Below, piece by piece: positions 1-9,525 of a stretch of DNA of 64,000 nt. Every line of letters starts with the position of its first letter. The first letter of the stretch is position 1. The position numbers and the translations under genes are program-made. Location: the NCBI GenBank assembly GCA_034231615.1, contig CM067298.1, forward strand, positions 36,152,127-36,216,126. The letters run 5' to 3'. Under the pieces are notes generated by a model, which saw only the letters and a program-made list of their open reading frames with translations, searched no databases and was not told the origin of the DNA. This DNA is from Meghimatium bilineatum (taxonomy: Eukaryota; Mollusca; Gastropoda; Stylommatophora; Philomycidae).

Positions 1-185
1 TCATATGAAAGGGTTCTAAAGCGTGTGTCAGTTGAATCCCATAATATGAGAAGCACGATGTAATGATTAATTAATGGCCATCACATGAATATTGTGGGCA
101 CCCTGATGGCCCGTGCCATTGAAGTGGTCAGAACAGGAGTATCGGTAAAAATTTGGTTTTGTCCCCCGTTACGCTATTAATAGCA

Positions 186-403
186 CACTGTTTACATATT
201 TAACTAGTTTACGTCACGGAGTTCAGCGAGAAAACTAGAGAACCAATGGAATCGTCGCAGACTGTGACACCAAATCCTCGCCGACTGCTAAATGATTTTA
301 TGCGTGTCAGACATTTAAAAAAAATCGATCTATTTGATGGCGGATTTCATTGGTTTTACTAGTCGAAATCCGTATACGCCTAGTTAAAAATGTAAACAGT
401 GTG
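186..403. repeat. Imperfect palindromic foldback/MITE-like element
   Basis: The left arm begins cacactgtttacatatttaa at 186 and its reverse complement closes the element at 403 (cacactgtttacatttttaa), giving about 23-bp outer arms with one mismatch. Further in, the left segment around 228-250 (aaaactagagaaccaatgga) pairs loosely with 345-366 (ttcattggttttactagt). The whole unit can fold back on itself. It encloses a 38-codon ATG frame (246-362) that I do not regard as a gene. No target-site duplication was recognised, so the superfamily is unknown. Confidence 0.65.
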
Positions 404-1960
404 AAATGGAACAGTATGAAACACTAACCTTAGTCACCATTCCTTGGTGAATACTTGTTTTATCCCACAACAGAAATCCTGGAATTTATGTGGCGATTTT
501 CGATGCCACTTCCGCCACATATATTCACAAAGATAGACGGGAAATTGTCCTTTGCACCGCCTACCTTGGTTTCCCAATTGTCATTCGCAATATCTGCGTA
601 AAATAGACTGTTATTTTCCAGTTGACTGACCAGATCCAATTGCGCATGCGCATACTGACCAGATCAATTCTCGATGTTGACACGAGATTTATTTATTTAC
701 AATATAAATAAATTTATAGTATACAATAGAAAAATGTACAAAATATAAAAATTAGGGGGGGGGGGGGAATGCTGAATTTCAATTATTATTTTTATAAACT
801 GAATTTATATAAACTAAAATTAACACCCCACCCCCTCCACGCGCCCGCTTGACCAACAAGACTCCAATGCCTCGGAATGTGAAGTCACAACTGACCATTC
901 TCAGTTTCCAACCAGCAAGCTCAAATTCTCGATTTCAACCTCCAAGAACCCGCCAGCTGTGTATCAAAATCCATGCGAACCATGATGTCACAACCATTGA
1001 ACTTTTTGAGGGAATAACTCAAAAGTAGGTTAATAAATCCAACGGTGGACGTAACCAAATTTCTGCTGGAGTATCATCATACCCTGGTTTTTTTTTTTTA
1101 CAGATGTTCACAGAATCAAACTGTGAGCATCCTTCTAATCTAGCTTGTGTGGGTTTGATGTAGTAGTAATCAAGTTTTTCCCCGTAACATTACCCTACTC
1201 CACTGAAATGGTTATTTCAGTGAGCATATCAGCACCACCAGATATCCTGCTCCATTCTGATAGTCAGCAGTGCTGATTTGGTCTGCAACTGCTTATTTGC
1301 CCAGAGGAATTCTGGCTTATATTGCAGATGACTATATCTGGAGGGTGTTCCACTATCTGCTGCCAAAGGGATGCATTGCTTATTATGAAGCGTTCATTGA
1401 AAATAAATGCATTAATATGCATGATTGTATGCGCTATATATTTAACTGATTGCAGGCACAGCCATATTGGAGTGATGTTTTTAATAGACAGTATTACTCT
1501 AAATAATATTAATAATGGGTCTGCAAAAATTCCTATGAGAAATTTCATAAAAATGTATGTGGCAATAAAATGGATTTGATGACTTATTATTTTCTGCAAT
1601 GAAACTGTTAAACTCTAAAAGTATGATCTAAGATACATTTATGATCAGCAGACTAGTAGACTTTTCCACATATAAACACTAACTATATAGACCTAATAAT
1701 AGGACCCATAACCTGTCAGGGTTGTAGGGGGGCCACATTGGAGATATCAGGACAAAAAATCCCCCAAAACACAACTATTCTCAGCCATTCAGAGGAGTGT
1801 AGAAAAACATCAGAACTTGTGCTTGGCTGGAACCCACAAAGAAACTATAATGTCATGTGGATGGAGATTAGGAAGACTAACTGAAAAGGAAGTTACTAGC
1901 AACTGACAGTTTTAGCCCAATGTCCAAAGAAAAACAAGAAAATCAAAGTTGTGTGTTTAG
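404..1960. other. Unassigned AT-rich stretch upstream of the first gene
   Basis: No convincing exon is visible. It contains a 13-bp G homopolymer (755-767), a short CpG-containing patch (about 530-660 and 835-850) and ORFs of at most about 110 codons without recognisable domains. It may be 5' intronic or intergenic sequence for the RGG-exon gene. Confidence 0.4.
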
Positions 1961-2205
1961 GGGCCAAAAGGGGAGCAAAGAATAGCAACACTTTGAATCA
2001 ATCATGCTAATTGTAAGAGGTGGCTAAGGAGATTTAGAGATGGAATTAGACATTCTACCCCATAGATTAAAATGATCTAAAAACTGCTGAAGTTGGGCCT
2101 TCAGGCTGAAAGACACAGATATTGCAGCAAAATTATAAGCCATGATGCACATTCCATCTCGACTACATCCTACTAACTAGCAAGAGTGAAATGAACACAT
2201 AAGTG
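1961..2205 (+). repeat. SINE-like repeat family A, diverged copy
   Basis: Starts with ggggccaaaaggggagcaaa and continues with the family blocks 'gtaagaggtggctaagg', 'ctgaagttgg', 'taagccatgatgcacattcc' and 'ctacatcctactaactagca'. The same blocks recur in the same order at 3147, 14398, 29205, 37965, 38270 (inverted), 42245 and 59158. No clear tRNA-type A/B boxes were seen, so 'SINE-like' refers to size (about 250 bp), copy number and the AGA-rich tail. Confidence 0.7.
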
Positions 2206-2261
2206 AAAACTTTTATATTTCTTCCATATTTAGTTTTAATCCATTTATGTTGCTTTTTTTA

Positions 2262-3085
2262 TTAACCCACTGAATCCCACCATCAGCTCGCTATCAATTC
2301 ATTCCCAATTCACCAGATTTCAACATGGTCTTTTCAATTGTTTTTCTTTACTTATCCATGTGACCAGACATGCTATATTTAGTCCTCATGTGACTACAGA
2401 TATTGGTGACTTCCAGTGTAGTTTTCCAATGGTTGCTAACAGGTAATTTGGTTATACGAGCTATGAAATTTTGAATATGGCCTTCACATTTCTCCAAAAC
2501 TTGGTCAGAATGAAAACTTATGATTCAGATGATGTTGATAGGCAATTTTAAAAATGGAGTTTTAGAATACTGGAATGAATCGGACGTTGATTGGGAATTG
2601 GTTCAGTATTTAGGAGTTGAAATTAGCAACAATCTGTAGTGTAGGCCTAATTGATGACATACACCCAAGGTGCAATCAAGGGCTTTCTTTATGTAAACCT
2701 ATATTTTTGAAGTTTAACAGTCACAGAATGATGTGGTCTACCGATGAACTGCTAAATGTGACTAGCATCAAGTGGTTTGTCCAGAAATATATTTGAAAGT
2801 ATAAGCACATATTTTCATCTCAGTAACTCCAAATTCACGTCTGGAGACTCGATGTAATTTTTTAAGGTTAGACCTGTTTGATTTTATTCTAAGTCAAGAG
2901 AGCAAATGATGCATGAAAAGATATTAGCACTGATGAAGCTATGATAGCCTTTACAGACTCCATTTCAAACAATAGACCATATGAAAAACATCCTTGGGAA
3001 TAAAAATTTTATTTTCTGCAGATCCTCATTCTGATATTGAATACTCTGTAAATTTTTGATGTGTCATGCAAACAGATAAAAGATG
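2262..3085 (+). pseudogene. Decayed piggyBac-type transposase relic
   Basis: With frameshifts and stops allowed, the + strand reads as pieces of a piggyBac/PGBD transposase: 'MMWSTDELLNV' (from about 2727), then 'HLSNSKFTSGDS' (about 2817-2852), 'VRP' and 'STDEAMIAF' (about 2927-2955), followed by 'RPYEKHP'. These correspond to the family's '.Y.STDPLL', 'HL.NN' and 'SIDEAMI.FKGR' blocks; the D of DEAM is a catalytic residue of the DDD triad. A TTAA at 2262-2265 followed by cccactgaatccc resembles a piggyBac terminus. No matching right end was found. The element is dead. Confidence 0.6.
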
Positions 3086-3146
3086 GAGTTAATAAAACGC
3101 TAGAACAACAAATTAAACACATACCGGTAGATGTTATCAGTGTGTT

Positions 3147-3405
3147 ACCAGGGCCCGAGAGAGGAACAAAGAATAGCCACACTGTTTACCTTCCTTGCAT
3201 GTTGTAAGAGGTGACTGAGGAGATTATGGGATGGAGGTGGCTGTCCCATCCTATATAGGGTCAGTGGCCCAAAGCCATGTTGAAGTTGGATGTGTCAGGC
3301 AGAAAGGCGCAGATATCGCACTATTGCTGTAAACCAGGACACAACATTCCCGTTATCAGGACTACACCCAGCTAATCTGCAGGAGTTTGAGAACAAACAT
3401 AAAAG
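3147..3405 (+). repeat. SINE-like repeat family A, well-preserved copy
   Basis: One of the best-preserved copies. It reads from gggcccgagagaggaacaaa through 'catgttgtaagaggtgactg', 'ggctgtcccatcc', 'gggtcagtggcccaaagcca', 'gatgtgtcaggcagaaaggc' and 'gctaatctgcaggagtttga'. It is a good seed for building a family consensus. Confidence 0.8.
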
Positions 3406-4143
3406 TTAAAGCAGTACAGAATGACCATTCAGTGGAACTTTTAAGTTTTTAACATGGCAGTAATATGTGACACTTTTAAAAAAAAAAAGAAACTGTGGTA
3501 ATGTTTATGTTGCTGGGAACAATATATTTACTCTGTCTTTCATCTTCTAGAATGAAGTAGAATATCATATGGGAACATATTGTCCAAATAAGTTCTGTGG
3601 CATTTAACTTGTTTTTGCAACATGTCAATTTTTCTGCCATATCTCTCATACTTTTTTATAATTCTATTATGGAGTTCCCTTAGTGGGTTTTTATTTAGTA
3701 GTAGACCCATGTGTAGAATAGGTTTCCATGCATTGTGAGTCTAGTATAAAATAATGGAGAATCAGCATTTGGTAAACACTCATTATCTTGGATTGTATGT
3801 ATTGTTCACTGTTATTTAAGGATGTAAAATCTATATTAATTTAATGAGTTCCTTTGGCATACGGTATTTTCTAATCAGATATGCTTGGCACATGACATCC
3901 TAGGTTGGAAAACCAGGCTAAGAGATTTTGGAACAAAAGCAGAAACTGTTAGGCAGCCTGTGAACATTGAAGAGTAAAGAATAAATATATAGTAGGATAT
4001 GAACACTGAAGGAAAATATAAGGAATAAACAGCCACTGATGTTATTATATTTTGTTCACTTGTGCATGTTTAACAAATGTATATTCTATTGAAAATATCT
4101 AATTCAATAATCAATGTTTATTTTGGTATTTTTTTCTTCACAG

Positions 4144-4670
4144 ACACTTCCTAAGAGGTTCAAGAATTCAAAATGTCTTATTACAGAGGGCTGGATTATG
4201 GTGGTGATGATGGGGGCTATGGAGGTTATGGGGATGGAGCATTTAGCAGTAGATATGATGGTGGAGACAGAGATCGTTATGGAGGTTATAGTGATAGAGA
4301 AGATCGACACGGTAGAGGTGATAGAGCAGGGGGCAGAAGAGAAAGTAGTTATGACAGAAGAGAAAGTGGTTATGCGGGAGTAAGGGATCTTGATTATGAC
4401 AGAAGTGATTATGGAGATAGAAGAGAATCTAGCTTTGGAGGAAGACGGGAAGCTAGTTTTGGATCTAGAAGAGATGGATGGGGCGGTGGTGGTAAAAGTG
4501 AAGGAAGGTCACCTTTTAAAGGTGGTAGAGGTGGGGGTGGCAGCTTTGGCAGAGAAAATGGTGGTCGTGGTGGGAGAGGGGGAAAAAGAAGTTTTGGCGG
4601 TAAACCACAAGGAGATTTTGATAAGAGACTAAAGACTGAAGACAACTGGGTGCAAACTGACAGGCATTCG
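4144..4670 (+). CDS. RGG-rich N-terminal coding exon, possibly the 5' coding exon of snurportin
   Basis: The exon is bounded by an acceptor with a long pyrimidine tract (ttttcttcacag, ending 4143) and a GTAAGC donor at 4671. The ATG at 4173 is the likely start because an in-frame TAA lies at 4152-4154. The 166 codons encode MSYYRGLDYGGDDGG and then a low-complexity Arg/Gly/Ser/Tyr/Asp chain. It has repeated RRES-S/G-Y/F units (about residues 50-92), a GGRGG-rich block (about 112-135) and a basic end, GGKRSFGGKPQGDFDKRLK. Such RGG regions typically bind RNA or are arginine-methylated. The exon ends in phase 0, exactly matching the first snurportin exon at 9421, and no other continuation on this strand was recognised. 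It could instead be the first exon of a separate RNA-binding protein gene. That it is a real exon is fairly secure; what it joins is inference. Confidence 0.7.
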
Positions 4671-4799
4671 GTAAGCTCTTGTTTGGATTTAGGTGGTGTT
4701 CATCCATCACAAGTGATGAGAACCATCTTTTACATCTACTTTATGAAATTAATTTAGAGTTATGTCCTTGATTATGAATTCATAGATGGCTAATAAGCC

Positions 4800-5935
4800 C
4801 TATTGTCTATTCCCAGGTGGTGTTGTCGTTGCTTCCACACTTGCCTTTGAGTGTAGGGGTTTGTGAAGATGTGGTCTGTTTTTAAGAGCCTGGCATGTTG
4901 CTCTGGTTGAGGTGTATTTATTCAGGATGGTCTTGATGTTTTCTATCTATCTTTCCCCAGGTCTGCCCGTGGCTCTGTATCCTGATTCCATCTTGTTTTA
5001 AGCGCTATATGGGAAGTTGATCATTAATCCTCATAAGATGTCCAAACTATTTTATCTGTTGTTTCTCTATATATTTCATGCATGTTGTGATACCTATTAT
5101 CTTTCTGATGTTCTCACTGTACATTTTGTCGAGTCTAGTGACTCCAGTAGTCTTCCTTAGAAATTTCATTTCGCAAGTTTTGATCTTTCTCTATGTCTAG
5201 ATGTCAGTTGCCAAGTCTGGCATTGGTAGCATAGTGTTGGTATACAGATGCTCTTAATCATTTTTTTCTTTACTTCCATTTTGATTTTTGGGTGTAAATG
5301 TGACAGCTGGTATGTCACAGCATTTGTCTTTTGAAATCTTGTTTCTATCTCTCTGTTGAATCATCCGTCATCTGTGAAGATACTTCCTAGCTACTTGAAC
5401 TCTTAGCCCTATGCTGGCCGTGAAGGTCCTTGAAGATGCATGCATGGGATGGTTACTGTAGATGATTAATCTACCCGTGACTTTCTAGCTACTCTCAGCT
5501 ATTGAGCTGCTGCATTTCACTTTTCACAAGAAATAGCATATTTTTTTACTTTAGAGTGCCATGTAGGTCTATTTCGTGCAGCTCTTCCCATGTGTTATGT
5601 TTTATTTAAAAAATGCTTTCAGTGAGGTCTTTAACGAGTCAGCATTTTTTTTTTGCCACCTTGAGAACATATGCCCTTTTACAACTCACCATAGAAAAGT
5701 ATCTTTGGTAGGCAATGATCTGGCATGCATCAAAATAGTGCAACTGCTAGAAATACTAGAAGGACAGTGGTTTCCAGAATCTTGTCTTGCCATCTGATTT
5801 TCATAACTTTTCTGAGACAAGTTGTGTGAAAGTGATGTTTTCTCACGTCATCTATATACAGTCCATATTTCACCAGCACATAATAGCACTAGAAGTAACA
5901 CTGCTATCTAAACTTTCAGCTTAGTCTACAGGCTA
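4800..5935 (-). mobile_element. RTE-type LINE 3' fragment, minus strand
   Basis: The reverse strand, with frameshifts, gives the LINE C-terminal signature 'VTRLDKM', '[11 protein letters not shown]' followed by FGHLMRI and 'KTILNKY' between about 4830 and 5210. The same words appear on the + strand at 55780-56040. The part from 5560 to 5935 is weaker but includes a possible 'CAGEIWTVY' block upstream of these motifs. It lies back to back with the + copy starting at 5940. Confidence 0.6.
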
Positions 5936-5939
5936 AGGC

Positions 5940-6545
5940 TATTTCTGTGCCACACATTTGAATTTATAACATGAAAATAAATATGCAGAAAACAGAAATA
6001 ATAAAAACCAGCAAGTCACCAAGTCCACTGAACATAACAATAAATAAAACTAAAGTGAAACACATATCTGAATTTAAATACTTGGAAAGTATATTCAGAC
6101 AATGGAAAATTAGATGGATAGATTGAAACAAGATGCCAGAAAGCAAACATAGTGACATACTAGCAGAGAAAACTTACATGTGAAATGAAATGCCTGAGAA
6201 AAGCTGCAAGAGCTAACAAACTATACAAAATGAGAAATCATATAATCAATATAAGGCCATGCACATAATATATAGAGAAACAACTAATAAAATGGTTTGG
6301 ACACCTTATGAGAATGAATCATTACCAACTACAGACAAGAACAAATAACATAAGATTTGGATACAAGGCCAGAGAAAGAACTAGAAAAAAGACGGATAGA
6401 TTACATCAAGACGACCCTGAACAAATATGGATTCATTGGAGCCAAAGTGACATCTGGTCTTGGATAGACAACAAAAACTCCCAGTCACCAGCCATACGCT
6501 TAATGGCAAGTGTGGATATTCTGACCATTATCCACCATGGGATAG
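5940..6545 (+). mobile_element. RTE-type LINE 3' fragment, plus strand
   Basis: Forward frames read 'MKINMQKTEIIKTSKSPS', 'HISEFKYL' and later 'FGHLMRMNHYQLQT', 'RFGYKAR' and 'RLHQDDPEQIWIHW', with several frame changes. These are the region after the reverse-transcriptase palm and the C-terminal tail of an RTE-like LINE. The 3' tail sequence is shared with 56040-56120. Confidence 0.65.
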
Positions 6546-6961
6546 GTAGGTAATAGACATTTAAATTTAGTACATTAAATTTGTATTATAAAAAATGGCA
6601 AGCTATGTATTCACAGATACATATCATTTTGTATGTAAAAACTTTATTTGCAAAAATTATTACATAAATAACATTTTGTCTGGCCATAAATTTGTTTAGT
6701 ATTGTAGAATAAAGATGGAACACTTCAGTTTTTCATAAGGAGAAATTCTCAACTGTTCAATTTTCACTGTTGGAAATGTCCTTAGCAAATTGTTACAGCC
6801 AATTGCCTTGTGTTCATGATGTTGCAGTTTCATAATCAAGTTGCAATATCTTGTTTGTAAGTGCATTTCCCACTACCATAGGTCCATAGGGATTATCGCT
6901 TGAGCTATGGAGTTATGTTCTGAGCGACACTAGGCAGACTGTGTACTACTCTGTTGAGCGA

Positions 6962-6964
<3 letters not shown>

Positions 6965-7001
<37 letters not shown>
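6965..7001. repeat. (TA)n microsatellite
   Basis: Uninterrupted TA dinucleotide tract of about 37 bp inside the intron between the RGG exon and the first snurportin exon. Confidence 0.95.
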
Positions 7002-7003
<2 letters not shown>

Positions 7004-7699
7004 GAAAATCATATAAAGTCTGGACTTGGGGTGATGTTCTCTGACCCTTTTAACAAAGAAATAGAATTTTTACAGAGAACACAGGTTTTTGATGTTTCAC
7101 TTAAACACAACAGACGAACTATCACTAAGACTAAGGGGTTATGAGGTATAAACACGAAAACATACAAATTACAATACACAAGACATCTTAATGATTGTCT
7201 GTTGTGTTCAAGTGAAACATCAAAATCCAGTGTAAGTACTATTGTTGTTCCATTTCACTGCAGTTATTGCCTTATATTGATTGTGACAATTTTAGAGTGG
7301 CCTCAACTGTCTACAGTGACCTGGATGCTCATGATATACAATATGTGGTCTTAAGAAGTTTAAATTGTGACAAAACAATTTGATGTGAGTTCAATACAAG
7401 TATCTAGAGTGATATGATCTGAGAAGAATTGTTGCACAACTATTTATTTATTGTCACTTAAAAACACCAAACTAGGACCAAGCTCAGATCGGTGAATATA
7501 GAATCAACCTGATGCAGAATAGCATGAGCAAGCTTATTGAGATTATTGCATGATGCCGTGCTCGTGATTTGGAAGAGTTACATTTTCCCAGAAGCTTGAA
7601 GGCTGCAGACATCAGAAAAAATGGTGCAACTCCTCATTTCTCTCAATCTTGCGAGATTCAATCTAGCACAGACTGCGCATGACAGATCTGCATAATTTG

Positions 7700-7900
7700 G
7701 TTTTTCCCAAATCATCATCATGTGCCATCTCTGCAATGAAGATTGGCTGCAACAGATCTCTAATATCCCATCTCCTGTCTTGGTGGTACACTCTGCTAGA
7801 CTAACCTGTCCATCTCGTGATGTTACCCACTTGTATCTCTGCCTACCTCTTGTTCGCCTCCCCTCGACTTTACCCTCAAATATGTTCAAAATATTTTATT
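7700..7900 (-). mobile_element. LINE ORF2 C-terminal fragment
   Basis: The minus frame reads 'EGKVEGRRTRGRQRYKWV' followed by 'SLAECTTKTGDG' and 'RWHMMMIW'. This is the usual 'GRPR..W.D.I..W.G' then 'A.DR..WR' tail of LINE reverse transcriptases. It is 5'-truncated and has no catalytic domain. Confidence 0.6.
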
Positions 7901-8276
7901 TGCTTGATCTTTATTTTCTTTAATAATTCTTTCTTCATCTGAAGTGTTGTTAGAACCTCTTTGGTTTTTCTTTCCATGATTTCCCAAATATAGATGATCA
8001 AGAATTTATAAATGGTAAAAGTATTAATTTCCAATAGTGATATTTTGTAGAACACACTTGGGATTCAGAAATAGATTTGCTGATCTGCTTCCTTATTACC
8101 TAATGATTTCATGAGTCATTGACCACAGATTTTTCGAATGTGACAGCCATTGCTACTTCTTTTTTAGTACTATCTGAGTCCTGTTTTCTTATTTTTCATA
8201 TGCATGTGTTTGTATTGTATTTTTATCAAATAACTAAGAAGTCAGAGTAACTGACAAAAAAAAGACAGTGCCACAG

Positions 8277-8600
8277 TAACAAAAATATTTTAGGAGGTTT
8301 ATAATAATTAAAAATAATATAACATAAAATGTAATATTAACAATATAAACATGGATAATTTCTATGTTGTGCCCAATGGGGATTATGTCAAGAAACAGCA
8401 CAACATGAGCAGAAATATTGAATAGGCCTATAAATAAATAAACTAGATTTATTTACTCACTGATTTATTGATAAAGGTCCTATTGGCCACAACATAGAAG
8501 TTGCCCTATTTATTTTCTTAATATTATATTTTATATGTTTATATTATTACTTTAAAAAAATGTCCTAACATATTTACTTTTAATTATATTTTTGTCAAAC
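8277..8600. repeat. Long inverted-repeat (foldback) MITE
   Basis: An arm at about 8277-8385 (acaaaaatattttaggaggt ... ttctatgttgtgcccaatgg) is the imperfect reverse complement of about 8485-8600 (aggtcctattggccacaacatagaag ... atatttttgtc). Arms are about 110 bp, with a central spacer of about 100 bp containing short AAATAAATAAA runs. A relative with the same 'caacagggacctttctcaag' theme sits near 10900-10930. Its class is unknown. Confidence 0.7.
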
Positions 8601-8649
8601 CATTGCTGAAGAAAGGTTTGTATTGACGTATATTATATATTCTTCTTTG

Positions 8650-8745
8650 AGAACTGCAGGAATTGCGAGCAATTAGCTCTTATTTCCTATGTGCAGTGGA
8701 GAGGTTTCTCTGAGTTTTCTTTAATACCCAGAAGGCTTCAGTTCA
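8650..8745. repeat. Dispersed repeat shared with 58985-59090 (inverted)
   Basis: The block gaattgcgagcaattagctc followed by tcctatgtgcagtgg and ctgagttttcttt recurs in reverse complement near 58985-59090 (ccactgcacataggaagtta ... attgctcgcaattcc). No coding content was seen. Confidence 0.6.
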
Positions 8746-9420
8746 TCAAGCTCATGTTAGTAAATTTTGTAAAGCATTTTCCCATCAGTATTTCTGCATA
8801 TTCAGATCTGTATAAGTCTTGAGTAGCTTGACTGGACATATGTCTTACTTATGAAGTGGAGAATTGTGTCTACAAGTCTGCTACTTCATTTCCTCTGGTA
8901 TTTGTTTTTTAGGCATCCCATCTTTCAGAATAGTTTCAATGTAGTTGGATTCCTTAATTTCCTGTATAAAAGTGTATTTATATGTGATCAGAGGAAATCT
9001 AGATGAGATATGGGCAGTAAAAAGTCACTTAAAATAAATTTCTCAGATTTATTGTGGGATATGGCAATACATATTGCATACTTAAGAAATAAACCGAAAC
9101 AGCTTGCAGAACACTGGTGTTCAGGGCAGAAAGGTATAAATATCACAGCTTTGTTGAAAACTAGTAGCTTAGCTTATTCACAATTATCAGACTGAAATCA
9201 ATAAGAGGAGAGGGAATGGTTATTTTATAGCGAAAACAAGGCAACAAAATTGACTTTGACTATGTGTGTTCAATATGTGACAAGATTTTTATTACAGATT
9301 TGTTTTAAAGTCACCTGCAATCACACTAAAACTCTGGCAATACATAAATGGCATTGAAATTGTTTAATTATAAGAATGGATGACTTATATAATACAACAT
9401 AAATGTCTTCTCTCTTTTAG

Positions 9421-9525
9421 ACAATGCTACCACATTTTTTGGAAACCGTTCCAGAAAATTTTGAGGAGGACTGGCTATGTATTGTTTGTCCAGCTGGTAA
9501 AAGACGTATCTTAGTGGCTGCAAGT
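9421..9525 (+). CDS. SNUPN: Snurportin exon: start of cap-binding domain
   Basis: Acceptor cttctctcttttag ends at 9420 and donor GTAAGT begins at 9526. It holds 35 codons, phase 0 at both ends. It encodes TMLPHFLETVPENFEEDW then LCIVCPAGKRRILVAAS, aligning with the first strands of the human cap-binding fold (VP..L..EW..VVCPVGKR). A phase-0 start fits the phase-0 end of the RGG exon. Confidence 0.92.

Noticed and set aside
246..362. 38-codon ATG frame inside the foldback element
   Set aside because: Too short, no domain, and it lies in a palindromic repeat.
1264..1599. 111-codon minus-strand ORF
   Set aside because: Overlaps a similarly open plus frame, AT-rich composition, no recognisable domain or splice context.
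4114..4710. Alternative frames across the RGG exon (Pro/Leu-rich and Val/Glu-rich)
   Set aside because: Shadows of the purine-rich GGN repeats in the RGG frame.
4671..9420. Search for a snurportin importin-beta-binding exon
   Set aside because: No Arg/Lys-rich helical frame of the expected type with splice borders was found outside LINE and repeat sequence. A short or diverged exon cannot be excluded.
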